NCBI GenBank assembly: GCA_024691265.1
Contig: JAILNT010000232.1
Location: 1-7,604 of the forward strand
Reading direction: 5' to 3'
Source: Treponema sp.
GTDB lineage: Bacteria > Spirochaetota > Spirochaetia > Treponematales > Treponemataceae
Length of the DNA stretch: 7,604 nucleotides
Positions 1 through 7,582 of the stretch are shown here, in pieces (positions within the stretch are counted from its first letter, which is position 1; the number at the start of each line of letters is the position of its first letter). The position numbers and the translations under genes are program-made. Under the pieces are notes generated by a model. The model had not been told where the DNA came from. It was given only the letters and a program-made list of their open reading frames with translations, and did not search any database.

Positions 1-2
1 CA

Positions 3-125
3 AATTCAAATATTTTGCATTACGATATTAATAGATTTGATATTTTTAGCGACAAACAAAATATTACTTTTATACTTGAAAAAGATAAAAATTATAATGA
101 AATTATAGAAGCCGCCTTTAGCTGA
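3..125 (+). CDS. C-terminal end of an unrecognised upstream gene (partial)
   Basis: An open frame runs in from the left edge and ends at TGA 123-125, giving 40 residues that finish in EAAFS. The residues are mixed (Asp, Glu, Asn, Lys and aromatics, with alternating hydrophobics), as expected of a folded protein end rather than an AT-rich artefact. The next strong signal is a promoter that begins 2 bases after the stop, which is consistent with a gene boundary here. No domain is recognisable from so short a piece and no function is proposed. Doubt remains because another + strand frame is open to 108 and a reverse frame is also largely open, so the call rests on residue balance and context. 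No hairpin terminator is visible after the stop. Confidence 0.5.
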   Translation, partial: NSNILHYDINRFDIFSDKQNITFILEKDKNYNEIIEAAFS

Positions 126-126
126 T

Positions 127-135
127 TGCTATAAT
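127..135 (+). promoter_or_regulatory. Extended -10 promoter for the dnaE cluster
   Basis: The sequence TGCTATAAT is a perfect TATAAT hexamer preceded by the TGN extension that primary sigma-70 holoenzymes recognise. The best -35 candidate at 18-base spacing is TAGAAG (106-111), which matches only 3 of 6 positions; extended -10 promoters tolerate a poor -35. Transcription would start near 142 and give a leader of about 56 bases before the dnaE ATG. It is the only good candidate between the upstream stop and dnaE. The role is inferred from sequence alone. Confidence 0.55.
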
Positions 136-197
136 TAATAAAAGATATATAAGCCAATAACTAGAAGCTCACAAAGATTTCAGCTACAATAATAGAT

Positions 198-3100
198 ATG
201 GCTGATATACACGTATTTCCAGATGCTCCTGAAGGCACTCCTAAAAGTAATTTTGTACATCTTCATGTACATTCTGATTATTCGCTTCTTGATGGAGCCT
301 CAAAACTAGATACTCTTATTGCAAGAGCAAAAGAACTTAATATGCCAGCATTAGCTCTTACAGACCATGGTAATATGTTCGGAGTATTGAACTTTGAACA
401 TATATGTCATGCAAACGGCATAAATCCTATTGTAGGTGAAGAATTTTATGTAGCTTACGGAAGCCATAAAGAAAAAAATGATGTTCCATATTCAAAAAAA
501 GGTTCTAACGGTGAACATCATGCACATTATTTTCACCTTATTTTACTTTGTGAAAATGATATCGGTTATAAAAACATGTCGTGGCTTTCTTCTATTGCTT
601 ACACAGAAGGGCTATATTATGGAAAACCTAGAATAGATTTTGAATTACTTGAAAAATATCATGAGGGCATAATATGTCTTTCTGCCTGTATTCAGGGAGA
701 ACTACCTCAGCTTTTACTTGCCGGAATGGACAAAGAGGCAGAAGAGCTTGCATTAAAATATAAAAATCTTTTTGGCCCAGACCATTATTATATTGAACTT
801 CAAGACCATGGAATTCCAGAACAGAAAGAAGTTGCTGTAAAACTTATAGCTTTAGCAAAAAAGCTTGATATTCCTATGGTAGTAACAAATGATGTTCACT
901 ACTGCAATAAAGATGATGCAGAAGCTCAAGACGCACTCCGCTGTATTGGCTTTAAGAAATTACTAGATGAACCTCACCAGACAATGGGAGGAGGAAGAAC
1001 TGAATGGTATCTCAAAAATGAAGAAGAAATGAGACAGCTATTCCCAGACTATCCTGAAATGATAGATAATACCATGAAGATTGCAAATATGTGTAATCTT
1101 ACCATTCATCAGTATAAAACTCAGGAATTAAAAACTTGTTTGCCTCGCTTTGAACTTCCAAAAGAATTTCAAATACATGGTGATGACTATACAAAAAATC
1201 AAGATGATTATGTACGCTATATCGTTGAAAAAGGTCTAAAAAAACGATACAAGGAAATTACTCCTGAAATAAGGCAAAGGGCAGAATATGAGCTTGGAAT
1301 TATTTTTAAAATGGGTTTTTCAGGCTACTTCCTTATTGTTTGGGAATTTATAAACTGGGCTAAAGAGCATAAAAAGCCTATAGGACCGGGACGAGGTTCA
1401 GGAGCAGGTTCTCTTGTTGCCTATTGTATGACTATTACAGATATTGACCCTTTCAAATATAAGCTTATTTTTGAAAGATTCTTGAATCCAGAACGAGTTT
1501 CCATGCCGGATTTCGATGTTGATATGGATTTCGATTATCGCCAAGACATTATCCAGCATACAAGAGATTTGTATGGAGATCCTCAGGTAGGTCATATCGT
1601 TACATTTGGTACATTGAAAGCAAAGCAAGTTCTTGCTGATGTAGGACGAGTTTTGAATATTCCTCTTGCAGAAGTAAACATGCTGAAAAAATGTATTCCG
1701 GATAGCCCTAAGGCTAAACTAAAAGATGCATTTGCTCCTCCTACAGAAAAATTTCCTGATGGTGGAAAACTTATACCCTATAAAGATGATCCCCGCTATC
1801 AAAGGCTTTTTAAGCTTGCCTTTAAGCTTGAAAATGTAAATCGTAATACAGGTTTACATGCTTCAGGTATGGTTATTGGACTCACAGCTTTACCAGACTG
1901 GGCTCCAGTATTTAAAGATCCAAAAACAGGTGAAGTCGGTGTTCAGTATACAATGGATATTATAGAGCCTTGTGGTCTTGTAAAATTCGACTACCTTGGA
2001 TTAAAAACTCTTTCTCTTATCCGTTATGCAGAAAATATCATTAATAAGCATAAAAAAGCTGATGAAGAAGATTTCAGTATAGAAACAATTTCAGAAGAAG
2101 ATGAAAAAACTTTTGATTTGTTCTGTAGGGGAGATACTGTAGCTGTATTCCAGTTTGAATCTCCTGGTATGCAGAAAATTCTTAGACAGGCTAAACCTAG
2201 AAGACTTGAAGAGCTTGTTGCCTTGAATGCATTGTATCGTCCAGGTCCTATGGATTACATTCCAAATTACATTGATGGAAAATGGAAGCCTGAAACAATA
2301 CATTATCCAGACCCTTGTCTTGAAGGTATTTTGAAGGAAACCTATGGCGTTATGGTTTACCAGGAGCAAGTTATGCAAGTTTCTCAAAGAATTGCTGGCT
2401 TCTCCCTTGGTGGTGCAGATATGCTTCGCCGTGCTATGGGTAAGAAAAAGCCTGAAGTTATGGCGGGTAAAAAAGTTGAATTTGAAGAAGGTGCTATAAA
2501 ACAGGGCTTCTCTAAAGAGCACGCAGATGAAATCTTTGATATTATGATTCCGTTTGCAGGCTACGGTTTTAATAAATCGCATGCAGCAGCTTATTCTGTT
2601 GTTGCCTATCGTACAGGCTGGTTAAAGGCTCATAAACCGGCAGAATTTATGGCAGCAAACCTTACAAATGAAATTAACTCAACTGATACTATCCCTGAAT
2701 ATATTGCAGAAGCAAAACGTATGGGTATTCCCGTTGATCCTCCTAATATCAATAAATCAGACTCTATTTTTGATGTACTTGATGGACATATTCTTTTCGG
2801 TTTCCGTGGTATAAATGGTATGGGTCGAGGTGCTGCAGAAGCTATTGTTGAAGAAAGAGAAAAAAATGGTCTTTTCAAAAGCTTTATGGACTTTATGGAA
2901 AGAATCGATTTTAATTCCGTAAATAAAAAGGCTATTGAAGTTCTTATAACAACAGGTGCATTTGACGAACTTGGTCAAAACAGACCTACGCTTCTTGCAA
3001 ATATGGAAAATATTATAAAATACCTGAACAATAAAGATGAATCTAAAAGATTTGGGCAGGTAGATTTATTTGAAGAAGCAGGTGTAGAAAATATCGATGA

Positions 3101-3836
3101 ATACAAATATGAAGAAGTTGAAGATTTTCCTAAAATGGAAAAACTCAACAGGGAGAAAGAACTTATAGGCTGTTATCTTAGCGGACACCCTTTAGATGAA
3201 TACAGAAAGGTTATTGAAAATTGTGCAACTGTAGGAACTACAACGCTAGACCGTTGTGCAAAACAAACCAAAGCCGAGTTAGAATCTCAACAATCTTCAG
3301 GTGAAAAGAAGTGGGGAACAAAAGCCCAAACAACCCATTATATTGCAATAGGAATGCTGCATAATATAAAACCTTATATAACTAAATCTGGCAAACCTAT
3401 GGCATGGGCAACTCTCCAAGACTTTAACGGAGAAATTGATTTAACATTTTTCCCTAATACCTGGGAAAAGATTTCTCCAAAGGTACAAGACGATGGTGTT
3501 TATGCATTTGAAGGAACTATAGATCCTCCAAATGAAAAGCATGATAAACCTGGTTTTATTGTTGAAAATATTCAAGATATATCTACTCTTGAACAGAAAT
3601 CAATATCACAGGTTCATATACAATTACAATCAACATTCTCTAATGCGAAAGAAATAAATAATCTTAAAGATTTTTTATTTGGCTTTTCAGGTCAATGCTA
3701 TGTATATTTTCATATAGATGTTCCAACTGGCTCTTATATAATAAAAGCCAATACACAGATGACTGTTCCGGCTTCACAAGATTTCTTAAAGGAATTGAAA
3801 GACCAGGCTTTAGTTACAGATGTATGGACTCAATAA
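198..3836 (+). CDS. dnaE: DNA polymerase III alpha subunit (replicative polymerase)
   Basis: This is the catalytic subunit of the replicative DNA polymerase (C-family, DnaE1 type), which extends primers at the fork in the cytoplasm. It has 1212 residues against about 1160 in E. coli. An N-terminal PHP domain (about 19-290) starts with HLHVHSDYS and keeps all nine expected metal ligands: H23, H25, D32, H57, E82, H113, C164, D232 and H234. The polymerase core has GPGRGSGAGS (397-405), palm aspartates D440 and D442 in PDFDVD, and D598 in VKFDYLGL. A helix-hairpin-helix lies near 867-887. QVDLF (954-958) fits the beta-clamp binding consensus. An OB fold follows (about 1048-1130), then a C-terminal domain. 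ATG 198 is the first usable start after in-frame stops at 132, 150 and 162. No Shine-Dalgarno precedes it. It is first in a likely operon with the YggT gene and recG. Confidence 0.98.
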   Translation: MADIHVFPDAPEGTPKSNFVHLHVHSDYSLLDGASKLDTLIARAKELNMPALALTDHGNMFGVLNFEHICHANGINPIVGEEFYVAYGSHKEKNDVPYSKKGSNGEHHAHYFHLILLCENDIGYKNMSWLSSIAYTEGLYYGKPRIDFELLEKYHEGIICLSACIQGELPQLLLAGMDKEAEELALKYKNLFGPDHYYIELQDHGIPEQKEVAVKLIALAKKLDIPMVVTNDVHYCNKDDAEAQDALRCIGFKKLLDEPHQTMGGGRTEWYLKNEEEMRQLFPDYPEMIDNTMKIANMCNLTIHQYKTQELKTCLPRFELPKEFQIHGDDYTKNQDDYVRYIVEKGLKKRYKEITPEIRQRAEYELGIIFKMGFSGYFLIVWEFINWAKEHKKPIGPGRGSGAGSLVAYCMTITDIDPFKYKLIFERFLNPERVSMPDFDVDMDFDYRQDIIQHTRDLYGDPQVGHIVTFGTLKAKQVLADVGRVLNIPLAEVNMLKKCIPDSPKAKLKDAFAPPTEKFPDGGKLIPYKDDPRYQRLFKLAFKLENVNRNTGLHASGMVIGLTALPDWAPVFKDPKTGEVGVQYTMDIIEPCGLVKFDYLGLKTLSLIRYAENIINKHKKADEEDFSIETISEEDEKTFDLFCRGDTVAVFQFESPGMQKILRQAKPRRLEELVALNALYRPGPMDYIPNYIDGKWKPETIHYPDPCLEGILKETYGVMVYQEQVMQVSQRIAGFSLGGADMLRRAMGKKKPEVMAGKKVEFEEGAIKQGFSKEHADEIFDIMIPFAGYGFNKSHAAAYSVVAYRTGWLKAHKPAEFMAANLTNEINSTDTIPEYIAEAKRMGIPVDPPNINKSDSIFDVLDGHILFGFRGINGMGRGAAEAIVEEREKNGLFKSFMDFMERIDFNSVNKKAIEVLITTGAFDELGQNRPTLLANMENIIKYLNNKDESKRFGQVDLFEEAGVENIDEYKYEEVEDFPKMEKLNREKELIGCYLSGHPLDEYRKVIENCATVGTTTLDRCAKQTKAELESQQSSGEKKWGTKAQTTHYIAIGMLHNIKPYITKSGKPMAWATLQDFNGEIDLTFFPNTWEKISPKVQDDGVYAFEGTIDPPNEKHDKPGFIVENIQDISTLEQKSISQVHIQLQSTFSNAKEINNLKDFLFGFSGQCYVYFHIDVPTGSYIIKANTQMTVPASQDFLKELKDQALVTDVWTQ

Positions 3837-3850
3837 TTATTAATAGCTAA

Positions 3851-3856
3851 AAGGAG
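3851..3856 (+). promoter_or_regulatory. Strong ribosome binding site of the YggT-family gene
   Basis: AAGGAG ends 8 bases before ATG 3865, an ideal Shine-Dalgarno spacing. It sits in the 28-base gap after dnaE and lets the membrane-protein gene be translated independently from a shared transcript. It contrasts with dnaE, which has no such site. Confidence 0.85.
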
Positions 3857-3864
3857 AAATTAAG

Positions 3865-4464
3865 ATGTTACAACTTATTCTAAAGACAGTATCTGGAGCA
3901 ATATCTATTTATACAATGCTCTGCTTTATAAGAATAATATTAAGCTGGTTTCCTGGTGCCTTATACACTGGATTCGGCAGATTTATATCGTCTATTTGTG
4001 ACCCTTATATAAATCTGTTCCGTGCAATTCCATTTTTAAGATTAGGAATGATAGACTTTACTCCTACCCTGGCAATTCTTGTATTAATGGGCTTGTCAAT
4101 GATAGTAGGACAGATTTCCATTACAGGAAAACTGACAGTAGCTTCTATTCTTATATTCTTGTTTAGTCATGTTATCTGGTCTCTTATATCTGCAATTCTT
4201 GGATTTGTAATTTTTATCTTTGTAATACGTCTGATAATATTATTTATCTATAAAAAGAATGGTAACTATCCAGGTTCTATTTGGGACAGCATCGATAGAG
4301 CTATAAGTCCTTTTATATTCAGAATCTCAGGCACATTTATAAGAAAGCCAACTTCATTCAAGACTTCATTGATTATAAGCATAATCGCCTTAGTAATTAT
4401 GTACTTCGGAATAGAAATGCTTATCAGTCTTATTATTAATCTTTTGAAGTTTATTCCATTCTAA
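3865..4464 (+). CDS. YggT-family integral membrane protein with two repeats
   Basis: This 199-residue, strongly hydrophobic inner-membrane protein has two YggT-type repeats. Repeat one (about 16-80) has IRIILSWF (22-29), then CDPYINLFRAIP (45-56) and GMIDFTP (61-67), which match the usual arginine-tryptophan, DP-x-L-xx-FR-xx-P and DFSP signatures. Repeat two (about 115-185) is more diverged, with SPFIFRI near 148-154. Membrane segments are likely near 5-29, 66-84, 92-112, 113-129 and 167-195. The length resembles the two-repeat E. coli YggT (about 188 residues) rather than single-repeat YlmG forms. The biochemical role of the family is unsettled; members have been linked to osmotic stress in E. 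coli and to division or nucleoid organisation in cyanobacteria and plastids. It sits between dnaE and recG with short gaps, so it is probably co-transcribed with them. The family call is firm and the function is open. Confidence 0.85.
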   Translation: MLQLILKTVSGAISIYTMLCFIRIILSWFPGALYTGFGRFISSICDPYINLFRAIPFLRLGMIDFTPTLAILVLMGLSMIVGQISITGKLTVASILIFLFSHVIWSLISAILGFVIFIFVIRLIILFIYKKNGNYPGSIWDSIDRAISPFIFRISGTFIRKPTSFKTSLIISIIALVIMYFGIEMLISLIINLLKFIPF

Positions 4465-4492
4465 AAATTATTTTTAATTAAAATGCCATTTT

Positions 4493-4498
4493 GGGGAG
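4493..4498 (+). promoter_or_regulatory. Ribosome binding site selecting the GTG start of recG
   Basis: GGGGAG ends 6 bases before GTG 4505. This supports GTG rather than an internal ATG as the recG start. The nearby ATG at 4483 is out of frame and lies upstream of the site. Confidence 0.85.
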
Positions 4499-4504
4499 AA
4501 AAAA

Positions 4505-6688
4505 GTGAAATTAGCGGAAATACAATCACCTGTATCAACTCTGGGAGGTGTAGGACCTACTACAGAAAGGCAATTCGCACAAATGAATATATTCACTATT
4601 GCAAATCTCCTTTCGACATATCCTAGAACTTATGATGACAGGACAAAAAGAAATCCTTTAGCGTCTTTCCAAAATGGCAAAGTTCATACTATAGCAAAAG
4701 TAACCGGACATGAATGGTTCGGTTATGGTGCTATGAAAACTCTAAAAATAATGATTAATGATGGAACTGCAACAGGTGAATTAATAGCCTTTAACAGACC
4801 TTTTTTACAGAAATCTCTACCTGTTGGCTGTATTATAGCCGTTACAGGTCAATTTGAATACAAATACAATTCATTAAAATCCACTTCATTTGAAACAACA
4901 AAAATGAGCAGTGGAGAAAAAGACACATTAGAGTCATTCAGAAATGCTATAATTCCCGATAGCGGAGTTTTACCTATTTACCCTTTAACGGAAGGTCTTT
5001 CTCAAAAGACATTCAGAAAAATTGTTGATAAAGCCCTTAAACAATACAGTATCGGTATAGACGATGAACTTACAGAAGATATAATAGCCAAAAGGAATCT
5101 TCTGCACAAAAAAGAAGCTATAAAACAAATACACAAGCCTGAAAATTTATTAGAAGCTATTGCAGCAAGGAAAGCTTTAATATACGAAGAATTATTTCAC
5201 TTTCAAGAAACAATCGCAAGAAGAGCTATTGCCCATAGAGGAACTTTATCAATTCCATCAAAAATAGAGCAAAACAAGATAATTGATATAGAAACATTTA
5301 AGCAAAATCTTTCACCAAAACAACTAGCTTTACTCTGCTCTCTCCCTTTCGATTTAACTAATGACCAGATGGCTGTTATCGAGGACATGAACACAGATAT
5401 CGATAAAGGTTATAAAAGCAGAAATGAAGCTATTCTGGAAGCAGAAAAAGGTAATGAAGTAAAATCTATAGTAACAATGCAAAGATTGATACAAGGCGAT
5501 GTAGGAAGTGGTAAAACTCTTGTTGCTTTTTTTGCATGCCTTAGAATTGCAGACTGGGGTGGTCAGAGTGTAATTATGGCTCCTACAGAACTTTTAGCCC
5601 AGCAACATGCAGAAAATGCTTCTAAAATGCTTGAAAAGCTTGGTATACAGGTTGCATTTTTAACGGGCAATATAAAAGCAAAAGGAAGGTCTTTACTATT
5701 AAAAGCTATAGAAAATGGCGATGTGCAGCTTATAATAGGTACCCATGCTCTTTTTTCTAAAAACGTACATTATCATGATTTACAGCTTGCTGTAATCGAT
5801 GAGCAGCATAGATTCGGAGTTATGCAGAGAAATGCAATACTGGATAAAGGCCGGCAAAGTGTAATTGCAAAAAAATCACACCAAGAATTTTTTACTCCTC
5901 ATCTTGTAATGATGAGTGCTACCCCAATTCCACAGACTTTAGCCTTAACAGCATTCGGTGACCTTGATATTTCTACAATAAAAACAATGCCAAAAGGTCG
6001 TCTTCCTGTAAAAACACTTCTTACAAAGATGGGGAGTGAAATGAATGCATATAAAGCCGTATATTCAGAACTTCAAAAAGGACATCAGGCTTATTTCGTT
6101 TATCCAAGAATTGAGGGAGAAGAAAAAAGCGAAAATAATAATGAACAAAATATTATAAAATCAGCAGAAGAAATGTATAACTGTTTATCAAAATTATACA
6201 CCCCTTATAAATGTGCTCTTGTACACAGTAAGATTCCAGAAGAAGAACAAAGCCGAATACTAAAAGATTTCAAGGAAAATAAAATACAAGTTCTTGTTGC
6301 CACAACCGTTGTTGAAGTAGGTGTTGATGTTGCAAATGCTACATGTATTGTAATAGAACATGCTGACAGATTCGGACTTGCAGAACTTCATCAGCTTAGA
6401 GGTAGAGTAGGAAGAGGTTCTTTGCAGTCATATTGCTTTTTAATTTACAGTAAGAATATCAGTCAAACTGGAATTGAAAGAATGAAAGCATTGCATAGTA
6501 GCACAGATGGATTTTTTATAGCTGAACAGGATTTGAAATTAAGAGGACCTGGAGAATTTACAGGCACTGCACAATCAGGTTATATGACCTTAGGCATAGC
6601 AGACCTTTCACGAGATAAAGATATTCTCATTCAGGCCAGAACTGATGCCTTTGATCTTGTTAATAAAGAATATAATAAAAATGCTTAA
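4505..6688 (+). CDS. recG: ATP-dependent DNA helicase RecG
   Basis: RecG is a superfamily 2 double-strand translocase that reverses stalled forks and branch-migrates junctions during recombination and repair. The 727 residues comprise an N-terminal region, a wedge/OB domain (about 58-135) and two helicase lobes. Motifs seen: Q-motif-like LTNDQ (284-288), Walker A GDVGSGKT (331-338, K337), Ia APTELLAQQH (359-368), Walker B DEQH (432-435), motif III SATPIP (471-476), motif V around VATTVVEVGVD (598-608), and motif VI QLRGRVGRG (630-638). The TRG region follows with LRGPGEFTGT (679-688). Three departures from the usual family pattern stand out. There are about 21 extra residues between LTNDQ and Walker A compared with E. 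coli. TPIPQT replaces TPIPRT, and GTAQSG replaces GTRQSG or GTRQTG. All catalytic residues are present, so it should be active. It starts at GTG and is the last gene of the + strand cluster. Its stop overlaps that of the opposing sigma gene. Confidence 0.97.
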   Translation: MKLAEIQSPVSTLGGVGPTTERQFAQMNIFTIANLLSTYPRTYDDRTKRNPLASFQNGKVHTIAKVTGHEWFGYGAMKTLKIMINDGTATGELIAFNRPFLQKSLPVGCIIAVTGQFEYKYNSLKSTSFETTKMSSGEKDTLESFRNAIIPDSGVLPIYPLTEGLSQKTFRKIVDKALKQYSIGIDDELTEDIIAKRNLLHKKEAIKQIHKPENLLEAIAARKALIYEELFHFQETIARRAIAHRGTLSIPSKIEQNKIIDIETFKQNLSPKQLALLCSLPFDLTNDQMAVIEDMNTDIDKGYKSRNEAILEAEKGNEVKSIVTMQRLIQGDVGSGKTLVAFFACLRIADWGGQSVIMAPTELLAQQHAENASKMLEKLGIQVAFLTGNIKAKGRSLLLKAIENGDVQLIIGTHALFSKNVHYHDLQLAVIDEQHRFGVMQRNAILDKGRQSVIAKKSHQEFFTPHLVMMSATPIPQTLALTAFGDLDISTIKTMPKGRLPVKTLLTKMGSEMNAYKAVYSELQKGHQAYFVYPRIEGEEKSENNNEQNIIKSAEEMYNCLSKLYTPYKCALVHSKIPEEEQSRILKDFKENKIQVLVATTVVEVGVDVANATCIVIEHADRFGLAELHQLRGRVGRGSLQSYCFLIYSKNISQTGIERMKALHSSTDGFFIAEQDLKLRGPGEFTGTAQSGYMTLGIADLSRDKDILIQARTDAFDLVNKEYNKNA

Positions 6689-7527
6689 GCTATATAAGAT
6701 TCAAGCTTTCTCATTCTTGTTGGGTGCTGCATTCTTACAATTGCATGCTTTTCAATCTGGCGTATTCTTTCTTTTGTAAGATTAAATACATCGCCAACTT
6801 CTTTCAAAGACATTGGTTTTTCGCCATCAAGCCCAAAACGCATTCTAAGAACAGAAGCTTCTGTATCTTTTAATGTAGCAAGAGCTTTCTTCAAATCACG
6901 CTTCATACTTTCCTGAATTGCATTTTCATCAGGTCCTTCATAGCGATTTTCCTCAATGAAATCACCAAGGAGAGAACCATCTGCATTGTTTCCTGCTTTT
7001 ACAGGAGCTTCAAGAGAAACCATATCACGAGAGATATTCATTAAATCACGAACATGCGATTTATCCATTCCAAGAGACTTTGCAATTTCAGTGATTTCAT
7101 CTTCTTCACTTCTGTCGCCTGTAAGCTCTTTTCTAACATGCTCTATCTGAGAAACTTCATTAGCTCTATTATTAGGAAGACGGATTGCATGACCTTTTTC
7201 ACAAATTGCCTTCAAAATAGCCTGTCTTATCCACCAGACAGCATAAGAAATAAAATGATAACCTTTAGAAACATCGAACTTTTCAATAGCTGTAATAAGA
7301 CCTATATTTCCTTCGCTTATCAAGTCAAGCAAATCTAATCCCTGATTCTGATATTTTTTAGCAACATTTACAACAAATCTCAAGTTGGCTTTTACAATCT
7401 TATCTTTAGCAACTTTATCACCTTTAGCCGCTTTTAGAGCAAGGGTATTTTCTTCTTCGCGAGTCAGTAAAGGTATCTTATTTATATCCTTCAAGTACAT
7501 AGCTAAAACTGCATCGTCATTCTTCAT
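6685..7527 (-). CDS. Sigma-70 family RNA polymerase sigma factor, short primary-like (group 2 type)
   Basis: This 280-residue sigma factor directs RNA polymerase to promoters. It lacks region 1.1. Region 1.2 covers about 9-40 (YLKDINKIPLLT), region 2 about 42-118 with the melting segment YHFISYAVWWIRQAI, region 3 about 120-185, and region 4 about 205-275 with a helix-turn-helix at 240-263. Aligned without gaps to E. coli sigma-70, Q437 is kept (Q102) but T440 is L105. H455 and E458, which read the extended -10, are N120 and N123. The -35 contacts are nearly intact: K252 for R584, with E253, R256 and Q257 conserved. The start is ATG 7527, since GGAG lies 7 bases upstream; the longer frame opening at TTG 7599 has no such site and runs through the promoter. 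It may match the second sigma-70-like factor of treponemes (TP1012 in T. pallidum, from memory). A sigma-54-type promoter precedes it. Confidence 0.93.
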   Translation of the reverse strand: MKNDDAVLAMYLKDINKIPLLTREEENTLALKAAKGDKVAKDKIVKANLRFVVNVAKKYQNQGLDLLDLISEGNIGLITAIEKFDVSKGYHFISYAVWWIRQAILKAICEKGHAIRLPNNRANEVSQIEHVRKELTGDRSEEDEITEIAKSLGMDKSHVRDLMNISRDMVSLEAPVKAGNNADGSLLGDFIEENRYEGPDENAIQESMKRDLKKALATLKDTEASVLRMRFGLDGEKPMSLKEVGDVFNLTKERIRQIEKHAIVRMQHPTRMRKLESYIA

Positions 7528-7534
7528 ATCATTA

Positions 7535-7538
7535 CTCC
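7535..7538 (-). promoter_or_regulatory. Ribosome binding site that fixes the sigma factor start
   Basis: On the - strand, GGAG (preceded by a run of six T) lies 7 bases before ATG 7527. An ATG at 7532, only two bases from GGAG, is out of frame and too close. The site rules in the 280-residue product over the 304-residue version. Confidence 0.85.
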
Positions 7539-7567
7539 AAAAAATAAGATAAAGCCGTATAAACGTC

Positions 7568-7577
7568 TTATGCATAA
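7568..7577. repeat. Perfect 10-base palindrome at the predicted sigma transcript start
   Basis: TTATGCATAA reads the same on both strands and is centred between 7572 and 7573, at the +1 predicted from the sigma-54-type promoter. It could be a small operator half-site pair or simply AT-rich chance. The symmetry breaks at the next flanking base pair. Confidence 0.3.
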
Positions 7578-7582
7578 TATAT

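Noticed and set aside
1..108. Alternative open + strand frame at the left edge ending at TAG 106
   Set aside because: Its residues are nearly all Ile, Leu and Lys, typical of an AT-rich non-coding frame. The frame ending at 125 has a balanced composition.
2091..2582. 163-residue open frame on the - strand inside dnaE, plus shorter ones at 1398-1628, 2630-2878 and 2757-2978
   Set aside because: They lie fully antisense to a firmly identified dnaE, have no recognisable domain, and are rich in Phe, Asn, Cys and His as expected for the complement of AT-rich coding sequence.
3007..6161. Identical 15-base AAAATATTATAAAAT at 3007-3021 and 6147-6161
   Set aside because: Both copies are pure AT and encode Asn-Ile-Ile-Lys in frame within dnaE and recG. 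This fits chance in low-complexity codons.
6687..6708. Possible hairpin AAGCT with AGCTT downstream of recG
   Set aside because: The stem is only 5 base pairs with a 12-base loop and no following T-run, and it lies in the sigma coding sequence. It is not a credible terminator.
6956..7338. Two + strand open frames (64 and 94 residues) antisense to the sigma gene, and one - strand frame (5203-5394) inside recG
   Set aside because: They are shadows of conserved genes with no domain and no convincing ribosome binding site.
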